64,000 bases of DNA from assembly GCA_024529925.1 (NCBI GenBank), contig JAFEUB010001048.1, positions 788,501 through 852,500 of the forward strand, written 5' to 3'. Position numbers and translations under genes: made by a program. The notes beneath the pieces were generated by a model, which saw only the letters and a list, made by a program, of their open reading frames with translations, did not search any database and was not told the DNA's origin. This DNA is from Ophthalmolycus amberensis (Eukaryota > Chordata > Actinopteri > Perciformes > Zoarcidae). Of this stretch, positions 47,146 to 59,800 are shown one piece after another (position 1 is the stretch's first letter; each line of letters starts with the position of its first letter).

Positions 47146-47820
47146 AACTAATCCCGTTAGCCAGACAGGCACATTGTGAGGTGGTTAATTAACTAAGTGC
47201 TCTCTGTGTTTGTGAACTTGGAGTGGACTGAAATAACCCCAGCAGTCAAATTTTACACCATCTGCCTGTGAGTGTCTACCATGTAGTTTGTGTCATCCCA
47301 TGATTAGATATATCCACAAATGCAATCAGTTCTGTGAACGCAGAGGCAAACCTAACAGTTGTTTTTATTTATTTCAATAAACTTAATGGCAGAATTGGTA
47401 ACCACTTTGTAATAATGAAAATGTATCCTATCCCTGACCTACTTTGGCTGATAATAATTCCCTTTTTCATTTGATCATTAAGAAGACACAATATTAATTA
47501 TTAAGATGCATTTTTCCAAAAAATGATAGTAATTAGACCTCAAATTAGGCCTCTTAAATGGTCCGTGGACTGGAGTCAGCACTGCAAAAGGACAGTTGTC
47601 ATGCCTGGCAGTGACTGGCAGCTGTGATCGCTGATCTGGTATTGACTTCAGGAGAAAGGGGTGTGCCCAGAGGGAATTAATGCTTCTAAGAAATTGAATT
47701 GCCTCAGTCTGTTGTGTGGATTACAAGGACTACAGAGCGTCCAGGGACTCTTGCCGCATTGGAAAGCGTTTCCAGGAGGACTGGTTGGCCTGTTTGCTGT
47801 AGCCCACACCGAGCCCCACC
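46993..47820. other. intergenic spacer between the two channel genes
   Basis: About 830 bp between the gene 1 poly(A) signal and the gene 2 start codon. It holds an uninterrupted GA microsatellite (about 47,112-47,143, preceded by AGAGAGAGTGT) and, just after it, CTAATCCCG. TAATCC is the core bound by CRX/OTX factors in photoreceptor genes, so this could be promoter-relevant, but a 6-bp match is weak evidence. No TATA box is obvious near the gene 2 start. The start context is CCCCACCATGT, a good Kozak match. Confidence 0.5.
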
Positions 47821-50800
47821 ATGTTCAGCAGGTTTAAAAAGTTGATGGGGGCTCCTGAGCCTCCCTCTGGCGAAGGTGAGGCCACGCCTCCTACCCCACC
47901 TCCACCAGCTAAGGTAAGGCCTGGCCTCTTTTTAATATCTTACTATAAAACACCTGGACCAGAAAGGTGTTTCGAAAACATTTCTTTACCTTCATGTTTG
48001 TGTAATCTGCATTTTTTCATATTTATTTTAGGTTTAGGGTAATGTGTATTAGCATGTGTGCACCATTGCATTAATCAGGTTCAGTACTCGCTACCTGCTC
48101 GTCACACTGTTTTAAAGGTAAGCCGTGGCTGGTAAATCAGATCAACTCTGAAGCAGCTTGGCACTGATGAAGGGCAGTCACTGCAGCTTCAGCAGGGAGG
48201 GTGGGCCTGCATGGGTGGATTTACTGTTGCTGGTTTACTGCTGGGCCTTCAATATGTTTCCTCAAACTGAGGAAGGGGACGCTGCTGAGGATGAACTACA
48301 AGTGTAGTTATGTACACACCTTAATCATTAGCAAATATCAGAAGTGAAACCTACTTAGCCCTTTGACATTTGCATGCTTTATTCACTTACAAACACTTAC
48401 AGCTGATTGTTGGGCTTTGTCCCTTTTTGTCTCAAGACGTTGTTTGTCCACTTTCATCTGCACACTGGTACCAGTATTGTTTATTTACAGGAAGAAAAGC
48501 CCCCTGAAAAGGATGACAAAGAGCAGCCAAAGAAAGAGGAGGACAAAAAAGAAGAAGGGAAGACAGAGGGGGACAGAAAAGAAGAGAAGAAAGAAGAAGA
48601 GCCCATGAAGGAAGAACCACAACCAGGTGAGAGGTCTAATATTTTGAGCTGATGTGGCTGCACGCAGATCATTGACACTTTGTCTTTCTGACTACAGATA
48701 AGGAGTTTTATCTGTAGTCAGAGGAATGAGACAATGAACTCAGACATGTTAAGACCAGTGTCTGAGCAATATAGGTGCACGCTGTTTACATAAAATATTG
48801 TAAATATAGCATCTGTTATGCAGCTTTGCAGCTGATTAATTGATATCAGGAAGAAGGCCATGTACTATTCACATCACTTTACGTCCTCGCCAAGTACAGT
48901 AAATGCACAGGAAGTGGCATGGAAGTGGCATGAAGTACACCTTGTTCATACATTTCAGAAGCTAGTGTAGTAAACTAATCTAGGTTGCTTTGATTTTCAT
49001 CTCATGGATCTTTATTTTCATCATTTGTGAATGTGACGAGTCTCACTTCAGGGTGACATTTAATATTGTCAATATTGTCTTTGTTTAGTCCCTTTCCTGT
49101 TTTTCTTTTTCTTCTCTTGTGTCTTGATTTGTTTTACTTCCTGTTTTTGTGAGATTTCCCTCCTTTTGATTGTCTACCCTGCCCTGGTCAGTTTATCCTG
49201 TCCTGCACTCGCCTCATCTCCTGCTCAGCTGTTCCCACTTCCCTTGGTAGTCAGTTTATACCAGCTTAGTTCCGTTGTTCTTTGCCGGCTCATTATCTTT
49301 GCTGGAGTTTTGTTTGCTGTTCACCTGTTACCTGCCTGCTTGCTGTTACCTGCCTGCCTGCATTTCGACTCACTGCCTGTAAGCTTTTTTGCAATAGATC
49401 TTTGAACTGCACCAGTCTGTCAGTCCTCATCTGCATTTGGGTCCTTCCCTTGCTCACCTTAACTGTGACAAAATATCCTCCTAAAGACTGCATAATGTTC
49501 TTTAAATCTATTTCTGTACAGCTCCCTAGCGCACTTTTATTAGAAATCATAAGAACCATGCTAATCTGCACTTTTTTGTAATTGTTATTTTAGCTTTTAA
49601 TCTGAATGTATACTCCATTTAGTAGAGATCATATATTTTGCAGATTCTTGAGCAAAAGTTTACTTCAAATATTTATTTCTAAATGATTTATTTTTATGAA
49701 TTAAAATCTGCAAGAAGGTAGAGGGTCTATTAAAATTATTAAAAGGAAAATGTGCCACCTCTTGTGGATGTCTAATCAATGCTGATAACTGTATTGCAAT
49801 GAAGAAATTAATTCCCCAGTGCGTGCTACTGTATATTGACCAATAAAGCTGATTTCTCCTGTTCGCTGAGCCCTGCCTATACATGTACCAGGATGCATTG
49901 TGCGAGCTGTGATTTTGTACGTTACACAAACTGGCCCAATCCCAATGTAAGGCCTTAAACCCTGAACTCTCAGGGATGACATCACCTGATAAATGGTTGA
50001 GTGTGAAAGAGAAAGGCCCAATCCCAGGCCAAATCCCAATGTCCCCCCTTACAGGACTCACGGACTTTGAGGCGCGCTCCCGCGAAGTCCGTGAGTGTTT
50101 AGGGCTGTCCCACTGTCAAATCATCGAGTGTTTGAGGGCTCTCTTGCAGACATTTTGAGCCCTTTATGAACCCTTACCGTAAATCAGCATAGGATGCTGA
50201 CTTTGCCTCAGGGAATTACCCACAAATCATTGCAATGACTTTAAACACGGGGTAACCAGTGGACGCATGGAGACGTAAAAAAAGGTAAACAAAGAGGATG
50301 GCTCACGTGTGTTCAGCCTGAGTATTACATTTACTCAGAAACATTAAGGGTTAAAGATGGGACAAAAAATTAACATGAAATCAGAGAATATTTATTTATT
50401 CATCAAATATTTGATTTTGTCATTTAACCTGTTTTGACAAAAACGAGTAAATATATTATATGAAATCACCTCATCTTGTGAGGAAAGAGCCTGGAAGACT
50501 TTCAAAACAGGGAGTACAAAGTATAAAATAAATACCCACAATTGTACATCATATCTTTTGTCATTTTCATGGTAAACGTGATATATTGCAGCAAAGTGCT
50601 GTCCCATTCCTATTTACACCATTTCAAGCCCTCACAGTCTCTCACACTCACCCACTTACCAGGTGACGTCAGTAAATCCTTGAGGGTTCAGGGTTTGAGG
50701 CTTTAGGGGGCACATTGGGATTGGGCCCATGCTTCCATTGCTAATCCTGTGTTCAACGTCACATTGCTATGAATTGTGGGTAATTCCCTTGTGCAAAGTC

Positions 50801-53800
50801 TGCAGAAATGCAAATTTACAGAAAGGGGTTCATAAAGGGCTCAAAATGTCTGTGAGAGAGCCCTCAAAACAGTTCTGATTTGACAGTGGGACAGCTCTAA
50901 ACCCTCACAGACTTTACAGGAGCGCGATTGGGATTGGGCTGCTCTCTTTTTTCAGTCTGATAAATTGACAAAATAAACTGTCAAAATGTCAAAGGAAATA
51001 TTAACACTTCATTCAAACTGAACAGCTGCCCTTAGCAGCTCTCACTCATTCTTTGGCGGCAGACCATTAAATTAGAAAAATATAACATAAATCGCCTTGC
51101 TGGTCTTGGTTGTTTGTTTTTGGGATCCTGAAGAAGGTCTCCATTACACCTCTGTCCCAGTGAGGAGAAAAACCTTTCATGCATAGCTACGCACACACGG
51201 CTCTCTCTCTCTGGGTTGTCGTCGGCATCGACAGCATCCATCTAAAAGACCATTGCAGGAGAATGTTTCTGTTTCTGTTGGTATCAGAGGGCAATTTCAG
51301 TAAAGGAACCACGAAGTTGTTCGCTCTCAGCAGCTAAAGTGATAAAGGGTCTTCATCAGCCGTATCCTGGAGCGGCCTCTCTCCGGCTGAATACAGACAA
51401 ATATCCAAGTCAGCCAAAACAATGTAAAAATGTAAAACCCTTTGATATGGTTGCTAGAAATTGACTAAAGAGTGCTGCTGTATTTCTCTTCCAGCTCCTG
51501 CCTCAGGACCTGCCCCTGCTTCTCCTGCTGCTGCTGCTGCTCCTGCTCCTGTTGCTGAAGGGTAAGAATTTATCCTATGTTGTGTCTATCTAATGTAGTG
51601 CAAGTAAGGATAGGCTCCAGTCCCTTGCGACCCTGCACAGGTTAAGCGTGTATGGGATTTGGATGGACATGTCAGTACTACTGACATTTCAAGCTTTTAA
51701 AAGGGACCTTAATTCAGAATTCTTTTTCTTTCTGAAATACAAATTTTTCGATAACATTTGCTTTTTAGTCACAATCTCATCATCAAAAATGATTTGAAAC
51801 ATTATTGTTGGAATGCTGTTAATCTTTATTGTTGGAATGCTGTTAAGCATTCCAACTATTGTTCTTCGAATCTTTATTCAACTTCTTCTATTTCTTCCAT
51901 CCCACCTCTTCTTCTCCTTCATTTTTTAAGCTACAGAAACCATTCAACTATCAAAATGTTCAGCTCTTTCACCAGAGGGGTGCTATGACTTTTCATATTT
52001 CTAACCTTTAAACTTTTTGAATTATTAAGCTTTTTATTTTCAATGGGATCTCTATGGAGAATATTTTCAAATCCTCTTAAACTTCTTCAACTTTCAAATC
52101 CTTCAACTTCCTCATACTTTCAGCTACAGACACCATTTCAACTTTCAAATGTTGCGAAAACCCTTAACTATTGCCACCTGATTCAGCTTTTTGATATCTT
52201 AAACTTTTTGAACTGCAGCAATTTAACTTTTATGATTTTTCAGCCCTTTTCTGACTTTATAATGGGTGTGTATTGCGCAGCTTAGAGTGCGTGATGTCAC
52301 TGCTAGAGTGAAGAGCAGCTTGAGATTCTTGTGAAAAAAACATTTGTATTTTGCCACTGTGTCCACAATCTTCACTCTTCATGCATAATTTCTGGATGTA
52401 GAAGGAGCTAATCTTGTCCTTTCGTAGAAAAATGACTGTGGAATCCCACAGATTTCCACATTTGACACAGAAGCCGTTAATTGAGAGGAAAACCAACTTT
52501 CTGCTCCATAGAGACCAATGTTAAATTTTGCTTCAAAAACATCTTCCACAGAACACGGTACCCCATTTCTATATCTTTCCCCCCTCCTCCCACACACACA
52601 CGCCATTTTAAAATAAAAGCCCCACAGAATGAATCCTAACTGAAATGCTTGTGATGAGCCTGTCATTTAATAACCGGTTTGTGTTTATCTAACATTATGA
52701 TTCTGTCTCCTCTCCCCTTCTCCCCACACCCACACCCCATTTCAAAATAAAAGCCCCAGAGAGTGAATTCTAACTGAACTGCTTGTGATGAAGCCTGTCA
52801 TTTAATAACCTCTGTTTATGTGTGTCAAACATGATGATTATGTCTCCTCTCCCCCTCCCTCCCCCACCCAGTCCCACCCTTTCAAAATAAAAGCCTCATG
52901 GATTAACTGTATTTAAACGTTTAGCTCAAAATTAGGCTTTTTTGTTGAAATAATGAATGCTCTTACTAATACTGCGACAACTACTACTACTGCTAATATT
53001 TCTAGTATTACTACCACTACTGCTGCTACTACTTCTACTACAACTTTTGCTGTTGCTACTATTACTAGTGCTATTACTGCTACCATCAATATTATTACTA
53101 CCACTACTGCTATTACTACCACTACTACTATTACTTATACTACAACTGCTACTACTGCTATTCATGCTACTACCAGTACTAATACTACTACAGCTATTAG
53201 GTTTGGATCCTATTTATCGGATCGATCTCAGTTTGTTTATGTAAATGATGAAGCCTCGATGAAGACCAACGTCAGTTATGGAGTTCCACAAGGTTCTGTG
53301 CTTGGACCAATCTTGTTCACCTTATATATGCTTCCTTTAGGCAATATTATCAGAAAACACTCTATAACCTTTCATTGTTATGCAGATGATACTCAATTAT
53401 ATATATCGATCAAACCAGACGAAACCAACCAGCTTGCTAAACTGCAAGCGTGTCTTAAGGACATAAAAACCTGGATGACCTGCAACTTCCTGATGTTAAA
53501 CTCAGACAAAACTGAAGTTGTGTGCTGTAATTACATTGAATGTGTTGTAATTCACTATCCTGTTCTACACATGACATCATTGCACTTCTGTCCATCCTGG
53601 GAGAGGGATCCCTCCTCTATTGCTCTCCCACAGGTTTCTTCCTTTTTCCTCCCCGTTAAAGGGGTTTTTTGGGGAGTTTTTCCTGTTCTGATGTGAGGGT
53701 TCCGGGACAAGAGGATGTCAAATGTGTACATATTGTAAAGCCCTCTGAGGCAAATTTGTAATTTGTGATTTTGGGCTATACAAAAATAAATTGAATTGAA

Positions 53801-53868
53801 TTGAATTGAATTAGTACGACTGCTACTAGTACTACTACTACTGCTACTTCAAATACTGCCATTACTTT

Positions 53869-53899
<31 letters not shown>

Positions 53900-56800
53900 G
53901 TTATATTAAATACCACGACCACTACTACAGCTATTACTACTACTACTGATACGCGGCTACTACTTCTTCTAAATACTAATACTTCTTCTAAATACTAATA
54001 CTTCTACTACTAATGATACTTCTACTACAACTACGACTTCTACTACTACTATTACAAATATCACTACTGCTACTACTACTACTTATTCTAATGCTACTAA
54101 TACTTCTATTACTAATAATACTTCTACTTCAACTACAACTTCTACTACTACTACAACAAATATCACTACCGCTGGAATTCTTTTAAGCTACAGAAACCGT
54201 TCGAATATCAAAATGTTCAGCTCTTTCAGGAGAGGGGTGATATAACTTCATATTTGTAATCTTTCAACTTTTTGAATTATTAAGCTTTTTGCAATTTTTA
54301 AAAATTGGATATCTATTTTCAGCAATGTTTTTGAGATTCATTTCAGCTTTCAGCATTCCAACGCATTTTCAGCAGGAAATGCATTTTCTAGTTACTAATA
54401 CTTCTACTACGAATCATACTTCTACTACAACTACAACTTCTACTACTACTACAAATATCACTACTACTACTACTAGTAGTTATTCTAATGCTACTAATAC
54501 TTCTACTAATAATACTTCTACTACAACTTCTACTACTACAAATATCACCACTGATGAATTTTTTTAAGCCACAGAAACTGTTCAAATATCAAAATTTTCA
54601 GCTCTTTCAGGAGAGGTGTGATATGACTTTTCATATTTGTAATCTTTAAACTTTTTGAATTATTAAGCTTTTTGCAATTTGTTTTTGAATTGGATATCTA
54701 TTTTCAGCAATTTATTTGCGATTAATTTCAGTTTTCAGCATTCCAACGCATTTTCAGCAGGAAATGCTTTTTCTAGTTAGCTATACCCTACTCATACTTA
54801 CAGTACGGTATATTAAGTGTCTGTGTAGCTGTATAATGACAATGTTTGAGAGCCTCTGATCTAAAGTGTGACACAAGTACAGTGTGGTACTTTGTGTGGT
54901 ACAACCTGGTGAACAAATATACCTCCAGAAATGTTAGTGCAGATGGTCCTTTATATGTGATTGTTTTTTTAAAACTTTGTAGCATTCAGTATTTACATAA
55001 TTTCCAAACTTAAGACATAACTGTTACTGCTAATATCTGCCATTTAAAATCGAAACTTGTTAAATTTAATCTCCGAATACAGAACTATCTGTAACGGATA
55101 GAGCAGTATGAGTAGCTGCAAGGTCTGCAGCCTGCATTGTTTCAGCTCTCCTCACAATACGTACAGTGGACGTACTGTATGTTAGTTGCAGTAACAGCGG
55201 CCATGATCACAGTGCGACTCTCAGCCTGTGACTCCAAAAGTAGGAAAGGCGATTAGGAGCTTAGTGGTATTTGTGACTGAGGACGATCACTTAGAGCATT
55301 CACATGCAAGTGAAATACTCAAAGCCAGAATTAATTTTGTTCTTTGCAGATGATTTAATGAATTTATGTTTTTTTGTATTGGCAAATGAACAATTGCTGA
55401 AATAGAGATTAGAGAGGTTTTAATATAACATATTCATAAAATACTATGTTTTCTCTTGGGTTCAGATAAAAGTGAAAACAGAAGTCCAACGTGTTTTGTT
55501 ATATAGATTATTATGATATAGAGCTAATTTAGGGTTGTGTGTCTCTGCTTTTTCTTCCATCTCAGCAGATGAATAGTGACAATAATTATATGAACTATAC
55601 TGCCACATTTGCAAAATTGTCCCATTTAACTGAGGATACTCTTCACCATATAAAATGATTCTCCAACTCAGCCCCCTCACTTCCCTCCTCTCTGATTTAG
55701 CGTCTCCTTTTCTCTGGTAATCTTTTATTCACCCTTCTTTTTCCTTTGCTCCCTGTTTTCAGGGAAGAGGCCCCTCTTCCTCCTCCACCTGTTGTCTACT
55801 TCCGTGAAATAGATGATACGCTCAGAAGTATAATAAAGAAGGCAAAAGAGCGGACACAGCTCCTCAGAGAGAAAGCCATAGACCCTTATGCCACTTCGCC
55901 AGAAATCACCCCACCTGTCAGTAAGTACGGACATGTTCAAAGCAACATGCAGACAGAAAACAGGCCAAAGGGCCATTTAACTCTCCGTCACTCTCTTTGT
56001 CTGCTTAGCACCTATTCTAAGGAAGGAGGACTACATCAGATTGAAGGAAGAGGAGCGAATAGCAAAAGAAGAAGCGGCCAAAAAGAAGGGAGAGGAGGCG
56101 GCCAAAAAGGCAGAGGAGAAGAAGAAAAAGGACGAGGAGAAAAGGCTGGAGGCAGAGAAGAAAGCCGAGGAGGAGAGGCTGGTGGAGGAGGCTAAGAAGA
56201 AAGCGAAGCTCCTCCCAGACATCAGCTGCTCCTTCTTCGACGTCCTCTTCCGTCCAATCGAGAACCAGATGGATATCACACTGGGCCAGACCTTAGATCC
56301 TTTAGGTATGTATGGTGCACACAGGGAACAGGGCAGCTGAGATTAAATGAACATAAACACAACAAATAAATCTGTATGTCTGTTTCTCTCCAGATCGTCG
56401 GTACATTGCCTGGTTGTCAGTGGTAGCGTTGGCATTCAACTACAACGTTTGGTTTTGCACTGCGCGGTTGGTTTTCCCTTTCCATAATGAAACCAACAAC
56501 CGCTACTGGATATTTTTCGACATTCTTAGTGATGTAGTGAATGTTATTGACATCACTGTTTGGCAGCCCCGACTACAGTTTGTCAAAGCCGGAGACGTTA
56601 TTGTAAGTCACAAAACTAAATTGAGCGCCACAATGAGTGACTTGTGTGTAATCTGTATCTATGACAGTTTGCATATTGTTAAACTCGCCTGAACTGTAAA
56701 ACGGTGTGTGATTTTCCCCGGCAGCAAGACGGACGTATGGCTAAGGTACATTATCGGAAATCACAACGATTTAAGGTGAGATGGTAATGATATGTCAAGT

Positions 56801-59800
56801 AGTGGAAACGAACGAAGTACATTTACAAGTACTGCAATTAAATACAGTAAAATGTCTCATTATATTTCTACTTTACTTCATTATTAGGGTGATTCTGTCT
56901 CCACTGCATTTATCTGACAGCCGTAGTTACTGGCTAATATAACATTATGAAATATAAGACGATGCTAACCTCTTGCCCTTAGGTCTAGGTATAGTTTTAT
57001 ATGATACCAGCAGCTTCACACTAGCTTTAAAACTGAGCCCGCTAAAGCCTCTGAAAGACAGTATGTCTGTTGGATTGTCAACAGGTAAAAGATTAAACCG
57101 TTGGTTGCCAACCTTTTTGGATTGTGACCCCTTACAATAAAACAGCGTTTGTTCATGTGTCAGATGACAATGAGTTCATAGCAGTTCCATCGAAGAGACA
57201 GTTCCCACCTTAACTTCTCACATGGTTTAATTTCAATAACTGCCCATGGGCAGAACTGCTCAAAGAACTGAAATGAGTCATTATTTCTCAAAAAAAGTAA
57301 AGCATTATTACAAATGTGTGCTGCAGACCTCTGTTTTGTCTGTATTATCTTATTATCTCAGATTTGTCTTGTGACCCAGCTGCGAGGGTTAAATACTATT
57401 ATAGTGCATCAGTATTAACAATCTAATAATGTCATAAATAATAATATATCAGTCATTTACCTTTACTTTAATGCTTGAAGTAGATTTAGCAGATCATTTT
57501 ACTTGAGTCAAATTTTAAATGAAGGACCTTTACTGGTATTTTCTCAATGTGTTACCACTTATTTTACTTCAGTAAATTATCTTCTTACTTCTTCCACCAA
57601 TGTGTGTGTCCCGCCAAAGTTAATCTTTTGCGGGAGTTATGGGGATCAAATCATGAAATTTAACGAACCTGTTATGAAACAAATCCAAGTTTTACATTTT
57701 GTTTTTTATTCCTCTCTTTTTAGATTGATATCTTCAGCATCCTCCCCTTTGACCTTCTCTGCCTGCACTTTGAATTCTCCGCCATATACCGAGTCAACCG
57801 CTTCATCAGGGTAGGCAGCCAAATGATCCTTTTTACTAATGATGTAAATGAAGAAAACAATGTAAATGTAAATATTTTAGTTTCAAAAGGCTTCATATAT
57901 CCGGTCCTTGTTTGCTTTCTTGTGTGTTCTAGATGGAGTCCTTCTTTGATTTCAGCGATAAACTTGAGAGTATCATGGCCAAGGCCTACATCTGGAGGTA
58001 AATGCTCCTGGAACAAAGACAGGAAAAAATCAATACTATCTTTTTTTTAAATCAAATTCTCAGTACACCGTTTGTAAACTTCTACTGTTAGATCAACTGT
58101 ACGGTTGAGTTGTTAAGTTGGCTGTAAGCAGAAAATGGTGCTTGTTCAGAGTTACCATTTACTTTTCAATTGCTTGTCGTTACGTCTTTGTACATAAATT
58201 GTTTGGATATTACCTGACACTCCTGTTCAAACTCTACAGATTATACATTGTTCTGAATTCTCAGTCATCAATTTTATTTGTTACGTTTTGCATCTTCTGC
58301 TTTTTTTCACAGCCAGTATATATGCTGTTATTTGTTTCGTTTATAGTTTTTCCACTACTTTATCATAGTACTTGCAACTAAAATGACCATTACGGTATAC
58401 ACTGATTGGTTCAGTTTCTTCTAATCCTTTTCTATCGCTGTCTTTCTAACGCAGAGTGATTCGCACCGCAGGTTACCTGCTCTTCGTCCTCCATCTCAAC
58501 AGCTGTGCGTACTACATTGCCTCCATGCACCAGGGTATTAAGACGACCACATGGGTGTATAATGGAGAGGGCATGGCGTATGTACTTTTTAAAATTTTGT
58601 CTCAATTGTGATTTATTCAATTCAATTCACTTTTGTATAGCCCAAAATCACAAATTTGCCTCAGAGGGCTTTACAATCTGTACACATACAACATCCTCTG
58701 TCCCAGAACCCTCACATCGGAACTTGAAAAACTCCCCCAGAAAACCTTTAACGGAAGAGAGACCTAGGAGAGCAACAGAGGAGGGATCCCTCTCCCAGGA
58801 TGGACAGAAGTGCAATATGTGTCATGTGTACAGAAGGAACAACATAACATAGTTACAACACATTCAATGCATATGACAGAATTACGGCAGGAGATTTATA
58901 GACGTCGTTGCCAGAGCTCTCCGTGGTGCTGAAAACCTGAGAGCCAACCCCTCTTTGTGACTCTGTCCATGGTGCTGAAAATAACTCTATAGTAAATCCC
59001 TCCCTATTTACTATGCCGGTGCACTGCTAGTTGAAAACATGTCTGTTCAGAACAAGCCAAATTATTGTCCCGTGGTGTTGCTGCCTGCGGCTTTCTTCAA
59101 AAACCGCTCATACAATCAGCATCGCTCTCAACACTGCACTTCCAACACCTGCCACAAAACAGTTGCGTCACACACACAAGTAGCGGCTACTCACGGTGAG
59201 GAACACCAGGGAAATGCACTCTCGTTCATACGAAAAAACTCCACCAGGGTCAGACTTTACTGAAGGCAAGGCAGGCAACCTGGGCCTGAAGGGAATTCCT
59301 TCAAATTTGGCATACACGTCAAGATGGATTCTGGGATGAACTAATTACATTAATGTGACCTCACGTCTGTCCTATTCTTGTGAAAGCGATATCTCAAGAA
59401 TGCCTGGAGGGAAACATCCATTTGGAATTAAAGGATGAACTAGTTGATTTTTGTGGGTAAAGGGCAACGTGACCTCACAAAATGCATTTTTAGCCATAAC
59501 TCAAGAATTCATATGCTAATTATGAAAATGTTACACTAATGTCTAAATTAATTATAATGATAAAGAGACTACATTTTGGGCAAACATGGGTGAAAAGTGC
59601 AACTTGACTGGTTGGCGGAGGCATACAACCGCAAGGTGGTAATTATAGTTTATGACATACTATATCATACCACTTTTTAAAGGCATACCAACATTTTTAC
59701 TAACATTTTCATGACATAATATACTATGACCTTTTTATATGAAATGTTTTATGGTAAACTACACTGACACTTTTCATGACATACTACATGGTTACTTTTT

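Noticed and set aside
52953..53696. 247-codon plus-strand frame starting with poly-Thr
   Set aside because: The first third is translated trinucleotide repeat and the rest is a truncated LINE reverse transcriptase. They are fused only because the LINE landed in frame.
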